This document shows, piece after piece, positions 35,311 through 43,158 of a stretch of DNA of 64,000 bases. The position numbers and the translations under genes are program-made. Within the stretch, counting starts at the first letter, position 1. Each line of letters starts with the position of its first letter. Under the pieces are notes generated by a model. The model saw only the letters and a list, made by a program, of their open reading frames with translations. It was not told the DNA's origin and made no database searches. Location of the stretch: positions 124,001 to 188,000 of the forward strand of contig NZ_LYCS01000001.1 in assembly GCF_001659985.1 (NCBI RefSeq), in the 5' to 3' direction. The DNA comes from Oceanobacillus sp. Castelsardo (GTDB taxonomy: Bacteria > Bacillota > Bacilli > Bacillales > Amphibacillaceae).

Positions 35311-35350
35311 AAACCTTTTTTATAGCGAATGCTATAGAAAAGGTTTTTTT
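35311..35350 (+). terminator. terminator after rnpB
   Basis: AAACCTTTTTTATAGC / GCTATAGAAAAGGTTT with a GAAT loop and a T-run. Confidence 0.92.
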
Positions 35351-35405
35351 GCCTTTAAGTGTGGTAAACTATAGTAATAAATTTTTATGTGAAAGGAATT
35401 ATACG

Positions 35406-36542
35406 ATGCGAACTGTAACATTAATAGCTACTGCGGCAATGGGATTAGAATCCGTTGTGGCAAACGAAGTAAAAAATCTAGGTTATGAGGTACAAGTTGA
35501 TAATGGTAAAGTAATTTTTGATGCACCAATCTCTGCAATACCGAGATGTAATTTATGGCTTAGAACTGCTGATAGGGTAAAAATCCTAGTAGGGGAGTTT
35601 CAAGCTACTTCCTTTGATGAACTATTTGAAGGTACAAAGAAATTACCTTGGGAGGAATACATTCCAGAGGATGGACAATTCCCAGTTTCGGGTAAATCTG
35701 TCAAATCCGAATTACATAGTGTACCTGATTGCCAAAAAATAGTAAAAAAATCGATTGCTGAAAAATTAAAATTAAAACATGGTGTGGTTTATAAAATGCC
35801 AGAAACTGGCGCGATGTATAAAATTGAGGTATCCATTCTTAAAGATGTTGCAACCTTAACCATAGATACTTCTGGAACCGGCCTTCATAAAAGAGGATAT
35901 CGGGTAGGACAAGGGGAAGCACCACTAAAAGAAACGATGGCCGCTGCTCTTATCCTGCTAACAAACTGGAAACCTGATGATCCATTTATTGATCCGTTTT
36001 GTGGTTCAGGTACGATTCCTATTGAAGCGGCATTAATTGGGCAAAATATCGCACCAGGATTTAATCGGGATTTCGTTTCTGAAGAATGGCCATTCATAAA
36101 GAAAAAACACTGGGAAAAGGCATTTGAAGAAGCGGAAGATCAAGCAAACTATGATCAAAAATTATTTATTACAGGTTCTGACATAGACCATAAAATGATT
36201 AAAATTTCCGAAGATAATGCGATTGAGGCTGGGTTAGGTGATTTAGTTACTTGGAAGCAAATGCAGGTAAATGACTTATCCATAAAGGCTAATAACGGAT
36301 ATATTGTTGGGAATCCTCCTTATGGTCAGCGCCTAAGTGATAAAGAGTCCGTTGAAGAATTATACCGTGGTTTAGGTATAGTTATGGAAAACCATCCTTC
36401 TTGGAGTGTTTATATCTTGACAGCTTATGAAGAATTTGAAAAAGCCTATGGTAAAAATGCGACAAAGAAACGTAAATTATTTAATGGTTTTATTGAGACC
36501 AATTATTATCAATATTTCGGTGAGAAAATTAAAGGGGAATAG
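35406..36542 (+). CDS. ypsC: THUMP-domain RNA methyltransferase YpsC
   Basis: Class I SAM-dependent methyltransferase, predicted to form N2-methylguanosine in rRNA (RlmL-like N-terminal half). An N-terminal THUMP RNA-binding domain (residues about 1-160) precedes the SAM loop IDPFCGSGTIPIEA near 200 and the catalytic NPPYGQRL near 300. AAAGGA is spaced for ATG 35406; an upstream in-frame extension from 35349 covers the rnpB terminator and is rejected. The product has 378 residues, as in Bacillus homologues. The exact substrate is inferred. Confidence 0.88.
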   Translation: MRTVTLIATAAMGLESVVANEVKNLGYEVQVDNGKVIFDAPISAIPRCNLWLRTADRVKILVGEFQATSFDELFEGTKKLPWEEYIPEDGQFPVSGKSVKSELHSVPDCQKIVKKSIAEKLKLKHGVVYKMPETGAMYKIEVSILKDVATLTIDTSGTGLHKRGYRVGQGEAPLKETMAAALILLTNWKPDDPFIDPFCGSGTIPIEAALIGQNIAPGFNRDFVSEEWPFIKKKHWEKAFEEAEDQANYDQKLFITGSDIDHKMIKISEDNAIEAGLGDLVTWKQMQVNDLSIKANNGYIVGNPPYGQRLSDKESVEELYRGLGIVMENHPSWSVYILTAYEEFEKAYGKNATKKRKLFNGFIETNYYQYFGEKIKGE

Positions 36543-36648
36543 AGAATTATAATCCTAACTTAGGTAAATAATGATTAGTAGAGATTCAGATAAAATGATC
36601 AAATTGTTCATCAATGGGGAAAATAAGATAAAAGGGTGATATTTATCC

Positions 36649-37737
36649 ATGCCTTATATCTGTTCCACAGGCACTGCTACACCACGATATAATATGAGTC
36701 AAGAGGAAATTAAACGATTAGTAAAAGATATATTTAGTTATACAACAAGACAAGTGGAAAGATTGCTCCCGGTTTTTGATCATGCATGTGTCCATGATCG
36801 CCAATTTGTAGTTGAAAAATCATGGTTTACAAAAGAGCACAGTTTTGAAGAAAAAAATAATTTATTTCAAAAACTAGCAAAGGAATATTCGGTTCAAGCG
36901 ATTGATCAATGCTTACAGAACCATGATTTTCTTACTGAGTCTATTCCATACGAAGCAATCGATATGATTATATTTGTTTCTAGTTCAGGAATATCAGCTC
37001 CTTCGATGGACGTTCATATTATTAATGAACGTCCATTTCGTAAAGATATTAGACGTTTACCTCTATGGGGATTAGGTTGTGCAGGAGGGGCGATGGGTTT
37101 ATCTACCGCTTTTGATTGGATTTCTTCCAATCCAGATAAAACGGCTCTAGTCGTATGTTGTGAATTATGTAGCCTTACTTTCCAAAAGGGAGATGTGAAG
37201 AAGAGTAATATTGTTGGGACTGCCTTATTTGGTGATGGAATAAGTTCCGCTTTAATTATTGGGGAAAAATCTCCATATATAAACCATAGAAAAATAGCAT
37301 CTCCAAAAATCGTTTCAACGAGTTCCTTTTTAAAACCAGACAGTATCGATGTGATGGGGTGGGATGTTACTAATAGTGGTTTAGAAGTCATCTTTTCAAA
37401 GAGTATTCCTTCTCTTGTAGAATCTTTTTGGAAAGAGCACATCGAATCATTTTTACGAGATCAGCACATATCAGAAAGCGATGTTCACTCCTACATTGCT
37501 CATCCAGGTGGTAAAAAGGTACTTGAGGCTATGGAAAATGTTTTACAAACCTCTAAGGATAAACTAAAACACTCTTATAATGTGCTATTAGAACATGGAA
37601 ATATGTCTTCTTCCACTGTTTTCTATGTTTTAGAAGAATGGATGAAGGAAAAAGTGGGCAATAATAATAGAAGTATCCTATCTGCATTAGGACCTGGTTT
37701 CAGCTCAGAATTACTATTATTGGAGTGGGATGAATAA
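36649..37737 (+). CDS. bpsA: type III polyketide synthase (BpsA-like)
   Basis: Chalcone-synthase-fold enzyme; the B. subtilis orthologue makes alkylpyrones from long-chain acyl-CoA and malonyl-CoA. The catalytic triad is visible: Cys in WGLGCAGGAMGL near residue 144, His in YIAHPGGKK near 285 and Asn in EHGNMSSSTV near 318. The length of 362 residues is normal. Its stop (TAATG) overlaps the start of the methyltransferase gene, so the two are translationally coupled. Confidence 0.92.
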   Translation: MPYICSTGTATPRYNMSQEEIKRLVKDIFSYTTRQVERLLPVFDHACVHDRQFVVEKSWFTKEHSFEEKNNLFQKLAKEYSVQAIDQCLQNHDFLTESIPYEAIDMIIFVSSSGISAPSMDVHIINERPFRKDIRRLPLWGLGCAGGAMGLSTAFDWISSNPDKTALVVCCELCSLTFQKGDVKKSNIVGTALFGDGISSALIIGEKSPYINHRKIASPKIVSTSSFLKPDSIDVMGWDVTNSGLEVIFSKSIPSLVESFWKEHIESFLRDQHISESDVHSYIAHPGGKKVLEAMENVLQTSKDKLKHSYNVLLEHGNMSSSTVFYVLEEWMKEKVGNNNRSILSALGPGFSSELLLLEWDE

Positions 37738-38258
37738 TGCATAGCTTGTTCTTGTGGTTACTATTTATATTTATTATTGTCCAAAGATCAGCGGAGTTAA
37801 TAATTGCGAAAAGAAATGAACAATGGATGAAGGCCAACGGTGGGATTGAAAAAGGAAAAGAGCATTATAAATGGTTTGTCGTTGTACATAGTCTGTTTTT
37901 TATATCTATTTTCGCTGAAGTTGTAATACGTGGTATAGATGGGTATGTGTTTAATAACTATTTATTTGCCCTTTTTTTGCTTATACAATTAGCAAGGGTT
38001 TGGTGTATTCAATCATTGGGAAGATTTTGGAATACAAAAATAATCGTTTTACCGAATGTTGCATTAGTGAAACGGGGGCCATATAAATATATCAAACACC
38101 CTAACTATGTTATCGTTGGATTAGAGTTACTAGTTATACCGCTTCTTTTTGGAGCCTTTTATACTGCTATAATGTTCCCTATCTTTCATTTAATGTTAAT
38201 GAAAATAAGAATCCCTTTAGAGGAAAAGGCTTTAGGAAGGGTAAAAACTAACAAATAA
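37737..38258 (+). CDS. bpsB: isoprenylcysteine-methyltransferase-like BpsB (YpbQ)
   Basis: A 173-residue membrane methyltransferase of the ICMT family with four to five hydrophobic helices and the SAM-binding segment LVKRGPYKYIKHPNYVIV near residues 110-127. In B. subtilis the pair converts alkylpyrones to methyl ethers. It overlaps bpsA by one base and is followed by a terminator. The substrate is inferred from the pairing. Confidence 0.88.
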   Translation: MHSLFLWLLFIFIIVQRSAELIIAKRNEQWMKANGGIEKGKEHYKWFVVVHSLFFISIFAEVVIRGIDGYVFNNYLFALFLLIQLARVWCIQSLGRFWNTKIIVLPNVALVKRGPYKYIKHPNYVIVGLELLVIPLLFGAFYTAIMFPIFHLMLMKIRIPLEEKALGRVKTNK

Positions 38259-38268
38259 AGAGTTTTAT

Positions 38269-38297
38269 AAAGGACATCTTGAGTGATGTCCTTTTTC
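38269..38297. terminator. terminator between bpsB and cbaA
   Basis: AAAGGACATC / GATGTCCTTT between convergent genes. Confidence 0.85.
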
Positions 38298-38304
38298 TAA
38301 TTGT

Positions 38305-39996
38305 TTAATTATTACCAATAGGCCAAGCGAATGGTGCTGACCCTGGTGGTGCGTGTTGAATGATATCGATAATTGGAATAGTGTAAGCAAATAGAATTAA
38401 TGCAATGGTTATGGTCACCCATAACTTCCATCTCTCCAACCACATTGGCGTTGGCTCTGCATCCATTTCTTCTTTGGCAATTGGAAATTCTTCATTCCCT
38501 TTTGGTGAAAAGAAAGCTAATTTTATGAAGATATAGACCATCAGTACTATGCCAATAAATAATATGGTTCCGCCAACCGCTTGGGCTACTTGATATGCTC
38601 CCCATTCAGCAACCTGCTCGGAACCACCGTATTCAGAGTAAGCCGATCTTCTTGGGCCTCCTAGTAATCCTTGTATATGCATTGCTGTAGACATAATGGT
38701 CATACCTACTGCCCAAAATATAGTCTGGATGATACCAAGTCGATTAATGGTTGGTGTTAGTTTACGACCAGTAAGATGGGGGACTAGCCAATACGTTATT
38801 CCGAAAAATGTAAGAATAACAGTTGTAGCTACTGTTAAATGAAAATGTCCTGTAACCCATATTGTATTATGAATAACGGAATTTAACTGATAGGAGGCGT
38901 TAATTAGACCACCAGCGCCACCTGGTATGAAGGCAAGCATCCCAATAAATGGAGCTAAGAATCGTACATCCTTCCATGGTAAGTGAACGAACCATCCAAA
39001 TAGTCCACCGAAGCCTTTTCTTCTACCAGTAATTTCAAATGTAGCAAACATGGAGAATGCTGTCATTAAACTTGGAACAATAACCATAAATGTCAAAATA
39101 ATTTGTACAAATTTCCACGTTGTTTGAACTCCTGGTTCTGTTAATTGATGATGGAGTCCAACTGGTATGGAGAAAAATAAGAATAACACAAATGATAATC
39201 TTGCAAGTGAATCACTAAAGATTTTCCCACCAATAATTTTAGGAATAATTGCATACCACGCCATGTATGCAGGTAGTAACCAAAAATATACGAGTGGGTG
39301 TCCGAAGTACCAGAATAAAGTTCTACTTAATAAAACATCTATTGTGGCGGCATATCCTAATGACCAAGGAATGAATTGTAAAAGAACGGATGCTGCTACT
39401 CCTAAGGTGGCGATAAACCACATAATCATATTGATTACTACCATGAAAGCAAGTAATGGAGATTTTTCACCTGGATGTTTTTTCTTCCATACATAAAGTT
39501 GTCGCCAATTAACAAAACATGCAATCCAACTTCCGATAATTACAAGAGCTAAACCTATATAAAAAGCAGGATGAGCTTGTAACGGAGCGTAAAAGGTATA
39601 AAGTACACTTGCTTTTCCATATAAAATCGTAATTGCAGACATTATTGTACCGAGTGTCATTATCCAGAATCCAAGCCAAGCTACACGAAACTGGGTTTCA
39701 GAAATTCCAACCGTTTTTCCCATTAATGCATACTGGAAACCGATAATAAAATAAGTAGTTAAAACAAGACCTAATATAACTCCATGCACAGTTAATACTT
39801 GATAATAGTCGATTCCTGCTGGTAACGTATAGTAGCCAGAGCGAACAAGAACTTGTAATAACCCCATAAGCCCACCAACAAAAAGTGCGATAAATGCAAA
39901 ACCGATAAATGACATATAAAGGCGGGATTCTGATTTAGATATCGTTAATGAAAACTTATTATCGTGTTCATATTTTAATAATTTTTCGATAGCCAT
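38305..39996 (-). CDS. cbaA: ba3-type cytochrome c oxidase subunit I
   Basis: Haem-copper oxidase core of 563 residues, with 12-13 membrane helices and the binuclear centre. Low-spin haem and CuB ligands are in VLTVHGVILGLVL near residue 70, GHPLVYFWLLPAYMAWY near 233 and VTGHFHLTVATT near 385. The sequence is of the B (ba3/b(o/a)3) family rather than the caa3 type: it is short, and the accessory subunits are a small subunit II and subunit IIa. It shares one base (TAATG) with the cbaB stop. Confidence 0.93.
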   Translation of the reverse strand: MAIEKLLKYEHDNKFSLTISKSESRLYMSFIGFAFIALFVGGLMGLLQVLVRSGYYTLPAGIDYYQVLTVHGVILGLVLTTYFIIGFQYALMGKTVGISETQFRVAWLGFWIMTLGTIMSAITILYGKASVLYTFYAPLQAHPAFYIGLALVIIGSWIACFVNWRQLYVWKKKHPGEKSPLLAFMVVINMIMWFIATLGVAASVLLQFIPWSLGYAATIDVLLSRTLFWYFGHPLVYFWLLPAYMAWYAIIPKIIGGKIFSDSLARLSFVLFLFFSIPVGLHHQLTEPGVQTTWKFVQIILTFMVIVPSLMTAFSMFATFEITGRRKGFGGLFGWFVHLPWKDVRFLAPFIGMLAFIPGGAGGLINASYQLNSVIHNTIWVTGHFHLTVATTVILTFFGITYWLVPHLTGRKLTPTINRLGIIQTIFWAVGMTIMSTAMHIQGLLGGPRRSAYSEYGGSEQVAEWGAYQVAQAVGGTILFIGIVLMVYIFIKLAFFSPKGNEEFPIAKEEMDAEPTPMWLERWKLWVTITIALILFAYTIPIIDIIQHAPPGSAPFAWPIGNN

Positions 39997-40499
39997 TATT
40001 CAGTCACCTCCACAGTGGCAAACATCATATGATGACCACTACCACAATATTCGTTACATAATAGCGTATATTCGCCCGGTTTGTTTAACGTAACTTCCAT
40101 ACTGCTAATAAATCCAGGTTCAACCATCATGTTTGCATTTGTGCCAGCAATGTTAAATCCGTGAATAACGTCAGGGGTAACTGCTTGAATTAAAACAGTA
40201 GATCCTTTTGGTATTTGAATATGTTTAACAGGTTTTCCTTCTTCATCTGTACCTAAATCATAATTAAAAGCGGAAGCAACCACATTCAATACATATTTTC
40301 CTTCATCCAATTTTGTTAATCCTAAATTCTCAGGCTTAAAAGTTTCTTCAGCCCCAATGTTTTCTGGATCGATTGTAACCCCATGACTTTGAGGGTGTGT
40401 TCCTAAATAGAATGCACCATAAGCAAGAATCAACAAGAAAGCAATTAAGGTACCTACACCAAAAATTAACCACCATTTTTCATATTTGTGTAAATGCAT
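39996..40499 (-). CDS. cbaB: ba3-type cytochrome c oxidase subunit II
   Basis: Membrane-anchored CuA protein of 167 residues: one N-terminal helix (WLIFGVGTLIAFLLILAYGA) and an extracytoplasmic cupredoxin domain whose CuA ligands are in DVIHGFNI and CNEYCGSGHHMM. It accepts electrons from a cytochrome c and passes them to cbaA. The ribosome binding site is GGGAGGAAAG. It has only one helix, as expected for B-type oxidases with a separate subunit IIa. Confidence 0.93.
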   Translation of the reverse strand: MHLHKYEKWWLIFGVGTLIAFLLILAYGAFYLGTHPQSHGVTIDPENIGAEETFKPENLGLTKLDEGKYVLNVVASAFNYDLGTDEEGKPVKHIQIPKGSTVLIQAVTPDVIHGFNIAGTNANMMVEPGFISSMEVTLNKPGEYTLLCNEYCGSGHHMMFATVEVTE

Positions 40500-40525
40500 C
40501 TTCTTTCCTCCCTATAAAGAAATAG

Positions 40526-40660
40526 CTAACGAGACAAAAATAATCCAAAGACTCCAAACCATGATGCTACAATAATTAAACCAATAATAGATACAGAGAT
40601 AATGGTTCCTTTTAGATTTGGTTCTTGTGAAGAAGATTTGGGTAGCGTTTTCTTTTTCAT
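40526..40660 (-). CDS. cbaD: cytochrome c oxidase subunit IIa
   Basis: A 44-residue protein with a basic N-terminus (MKKKTLPKSSS) and a single membrane helix with NLKGTIISVSIIGLIIVASW, ending FGLFLSR. It matches the tiny subunit IIa of ba3 oxidases, which replaces the missing first helix of subunit II. It starts after AAAAGGGGTGAAAAC and precedes cbaB by 26 bases. It is the first gene of cbaD-cbaB-cbaA. Confidence 0.88.
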   Translation of the reverse strand: MKKKTLPKSSSQEPNLKGTIISVSIIGLIIVASWFGVFGLFLSR

Positions 40661-40906
40661 GTTTTCACCCCTTTTAATGATCTATCTGTTTTTATCATAC
40701 ACAATATAAATATAGAATTTAGCTAGGTTTCCAACAATTCACACTTTGTTCAAGAACCCTTATATAACAAGTATTATCGATTTTTCTAACCTTTTGGTTT
40801 AATAAGTTTGTGAACATTATGTGATAAAAACGAAGCGTATGTTCTTATGTCGGGATATTCCGTAAAAAATAGCGGTAGGGATACGGAGTGTAAGAAAGGA
40901 GAATTT

Positions 40907-40972
40907 ATGAAACACAAGAAAACCCCGCCATTCACTAGTCCTTCAGCAAATGCGAGGTATTCTTATACATAG
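40907..40972 (+). CDS. possible 21-residue small protein
   Basis: ATG 40907 follows an excellent ribosome binding site (AGAAAGGAGAATTT) and opens a frame MKHKKTPPFTSPSANARYSYT. It diverges from cbaD and no terminator lies directly after it. No family is recognised; it could be a small sporulation or regulatory peptide, or chance. Confidence 0.35.
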   Translation: MKHKKTPPFTSPSANARYSYT

Positions 40973-41001
40973 AACTATATATATATTAAGCTTTCACTAC
41001 T

Positions 41002-41433
41002 TCAGATAACAGAATATAATTTTCTAAAGCCTATTACAGAGTCTGTAAACCCTGCTTTCTCATAAAATTGATGTGCGCCTTCTCGGAAAGCGGATGATAC
41101 GAGAATGGCATAAGCACAATTCTTATCTGTTGCAAATTTATCAAGAGATTCCATTAACTGACGTCCAATTCCTTTTCCTCTGTTTCCATCTTTAACAATG
41201 ACATCTTCAATGACTAAAAATGGAACTGTTAAACTAATACAACATATTCCAAGTGCAGACCCGACCACTTCATCATTATCCTTCGCAACGAACAAAAAGT
41301 AGTTTTCATCAAGTAGTATGTTAGTATATATTTCCAGTGATTGTTCCAAAGAAGTTTCTAGTGGAATAAGTTCTTTATAAAGCTCTAAGAGTTCTGGAAT
41401 ATCTTCTTTTTTTGCCTTTTCTACCTTTACCAT
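41002..41433 (-). CDS. GNAT family N-acetyltransferase
   Basis: A 143-residue acetyl-CoA-dependent acyltransferase. The acetyl-CoA binding stretch VIVKDGNRGKGIGRQLMESL (R/Q-x-x-G-x-G/A) is near residues 78-97, and the C-terminus has QFYEKAGFT. The substrate cannot be told. It starts after AGGAGGATGGG and is monocistronic. Confidence 0.88.
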   Translation of the reverse strand: MVKVEKAKKEDIPELLELYKELIPLETSLEQSLEIYTNILLDENYFLFVAKDNDEVVGSALGICCISLTVPFLVIEDVIVKDGNRGKGIGRQLMESLDKFATDKNCAYAILVSSAFREGAHQFYEKAGFTDSVIGFRKLYSVI

Positions 41434-41537
41434 AATAAAAACCCATCCTCCTATGTTTTGTTATGTGACTATGTAGCATAAATACATTTGCAATTTCTAC
41501 AGTCATATATGGAAATCAACACAAGGAATAATATATC

Positions 41538-41648
41538 ATGTTAACTTTTGATCCAGCAATATTAAATCCAGAGTACCACCGGGATAATCATTCAAAATTA
41601 GGCAGAAAGGGGATAAATAGAGCACGAAAAAAGCGGAACCTCTTTTGA
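41538..41648 (+). CDS. weak 36-residue reading frame
   Basis: ATG 41538 opens MLTFDPAILNPEYHRDNHSK and continues to a basic end that runs into the cspA terminator hairpin. AAGGA lies about 12 bases before it. No homologue is recognised; overlap with the terminator argues against a real gene. Confidence 0.15.
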   Translation: MLTFDPAILNPEYHRDNHSKLGRKGINRARKKRNLF

Positions 41649-41666
41649 GAATTCCGCTTTATTATA
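41629..41666 (-). terminator. terminator of the cold-shock gene
   Basis: On the minus strand AAAGCGGAATTCTC...GAGGTTCCGCTTTTTT forms a stem with a T-run. Confidence 0.85.
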
Positions 41667-41683
41667 TAGGTCAACCATTTTTT

Positions 41684-41884
41684 TTATTTTTTTACAACGT
41701 TTGCAGCTTGTGGGCCACGTTCGCCTTCTACAATTTCAAAAGATACTTCTTGTCCTTCTTCTAAAGATTTGAAACCTTCTTCTTGAATTGCAGAATAATG
41801 TACGAATACATCATTTCCGTCTTCTAATTGAATGAATCCATAGCCTTTTTCAGCGTTAAACCATTTTACTACACCATTTTGCAT
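41684..41884 (-). CDS. cold-shock protein
   Basis: A 66-residue single-strand nucleic acid-binding OB-fold protein with RNP1 KGYGFIQ near residue 14 and RNP2 VFVHYSA near 26, acting as an RNA chaperone. It resembles CspB/CspC/CspD of Bacillus; which paralogue it is cannot be decided. The ribosome binding site is AGGAGGATTG. A long upstream region (41885-42390) with promoter, terminator and repeat element may be its leader. Confidence 0.93.
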   Translation of the reverse strand: MQNGVVKWFNAEKGYGFIQLEDGNDVFVHYSAIQEEGFKSLEEGQEVSFEIVEGERGPQAANVVKK

Positions 41885-41907
41885 TTACAATCCTCCTAAA
41901 AACTTTC

Positions 41908-42222
41908 ACGTAATAAAGGTTGTTCAAAAAAGTTCGGCGAAAATGACACTTCGGTTCAAGGACCTTCGACTAAGTTCCGTCACGTCCTGTGACGAACGTC
42001 GAAACTCACCACATCCGGTGGAAGCTCGTTGGCAAGACTCACCGGTACTCACGTATTAATTGCATACGTTCCGGTTCTTAGAAAACTTGGCGTTCGCCAT
42101 GCCCTTCAGCGAAAGCCTTAGTTGCACTTATGCAGAAATGTCTTCTTTTCTGCCTCAAAGCTACGCCTCCTCGAACTGCTTGGTCCTTTTCATCCTCCTT
42201 TTTGAACACGCACTAATACGTG
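41908..42222. repeat. 315-bp element with terminal inverted repeats (MITE-like)
   Basis: Bounded by ACGTAATAAAGGTTGTTCAA.. on the left and, as reverse complement, ACGTATTAGTGCGTGTTCAA.. on the right: about 18 of 23 positions match. Inside are several short hairpins (for instance CACGTCCTGTGACG) and no gene. Parts recur in decayed form at 1600-1660, 13157-13195 and 44935-45060. GC content is higher than its surroundings. It lies within the region upstream of the cold-shock gene. Confidence 0.7.
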
Positions 42223-42255
42223 TTAATACAAAGTAGAGAAACAAAAACATTAAAT

Positions 42256-42322
42256 AAAAAAAGGCAATCTTCTTCTAGAAGTGTAGGATCATTATTACAT
42301 CCGCTTCTATAGGAAGTTGCCT
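42256..42322 (-). terminator. strong terminator upstream of the cold-shock gene (possible attenuator)
   Basis: On the minus strand AGGCAACTTCC..TATAGAAGCGGAT pairs with ATCCTACACTTCTAG.. to ATTGCCT and is followed by TTTTTTT. Together with the promoter at 42362-42390 it would release an RNA of about 100 nt or control read-through into the cold-shock gene. Confidence 0.7.
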
Positions 42323-42355
42323 GTTTATTAATGAATCCGTACATCTTCTTTGCTT
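42258..42355 (-). ncRNA. candidate small RNA or cspA leader
   Basis: Bounded by the promoter at 42362-42390 and the terminator at 42256-42322. It contains no open reading frame with a ribosome binding site. No known Rfam family is recognised by eye. Confidence 0.4.
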
Positions 42356-42361
42356 ATGCCT

Positions 42362-42390
42362 AATATAGCTTATTTGAAAGCGTTAGTCAA
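42362..42390 (-). promoter_or_regulatory. sigma-A-type promoter (minus strand)
   Basis: TTGACT, a 17-bp spacer and TATATT on the minus strand; transcription would start near 42355. The -35 overlaps TGAAAGCGTTAGTCA, a partial cre-like sequence. Confidence 0.65.
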
Positions 42391-42449
42391 GAAATTGCTA
42401 CCATAATTTACTAAATCATATATGAATGTTTTTCTCTACATTTATAACG

Positions 42450-42478
42450 TTTACAAAATCAGAAATTTTATACATAAT
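42450..42478 (+). promoter_or_regulatory. sigma-A-type promoter of the HD-domain gene
   Basis: TTTACA, a 17-bp spacer and CATAAT, about 30 bp before the start codon. Confidence 0.55.
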
Positions 42479-42507
42479 AATATAGTTAGAATGAAAATGG
42501 AGTGTGT

Positions 42508-43101
42508 ATGATGAAAAAAGATGAACAATTGAATGCAATACAACAATATGTTAAAGGGCTTTTTAGGATGGATGTTACTGGTCATGACTTTTATCATATG
42601 AAAAGGGTTGCGAATACGGCCAAATTCCTAGCCGAATATGAGAATGCGGATAGTTTCCTTTGCGAAGCGGCAGCATGGTTGCATGATGTCGGGGACCATA
42701 AGCTCTTTCAACAACCGAATCAAGTAAGAGAAGAAATGAATCTATTTCTAAAAACTATTTCGATGAGCGATAAGGAAGTAGAGACGATTAATGCCATTAT
42801 ACAAAACATATCTTTTAGTAAAGGGAACATACCAGAAACGTTAGAAGGTAGGATTGTTCAGGATGCTGATCGATTAGATGCTATCGGAGCGGTTGGTATA
42901 GCCCGGACATTTGCATACGGGGGAGCAAATAGTCAGTTTATTTACAATGAAAATCCTCAAAAAACATCTATACAACATTTTTATGATAAACTTCTACATT
43001 TAAAGGATAAAATGAATACGGAAAAAGCAAAACAGATGGCTACTGATCGCCATCAATTTATGGAACAATTTTTAGACCAATTTCATAAAGAATGGTCGTA
43101 A
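42508..43101 (+). CDS. HD-domain phosphohydrolase (YpgQ-like)
   Basis: A metal-dependent hydrolase of about 197 residues. HDFYHMKRVANTA near residue 24 and the HD pair in AAAWLHDVGDHK near 55, with the late aspartate in VQDADRLDAIGAVGIAR near 117, match the YpgQ/YedJ HD family, some of which act as nucleotide pyrophosphohydrolases. The natural substrate is not determined. ATG 42508 or 42511 fits GGAG better than GTG 42502. It lies upstream of thyA. Confidence 0.85.
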   Translation: MMKKDEQLNAIQQYVKGLFRMDVTGHDFYHMKRVANTAKFLAEYENADSFLCEAAAWLHDVGDHKLFQQPNQVREEMNLFLKTISMSDKEVETINAIIQNISFSKGNIPETLEGRIVQDADRLDAIGAVGIARTFAYGGANSQFIYNENPQKTSIQHFYDKLLHLKDKMNTEKAKQMATDRHQFMEQFLDQFHKEWS

Positions 43102-43158
43102 ATTGTTGAATTGTGTTAATATAGTATATTGAATAGTTTTTAAGATGGAGGTTATTCC

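Noticed and set aside
37014-37442. 142-residue minus-strand frame opposite bpsA
   Set aside because: Shadow of the polyketide synthase; no ribosome binding site.
39167-39496. 109-residue plus-strand frame opposite cbaA
   Set aside because: Antisense shadow inside a conserved oxidase gene.
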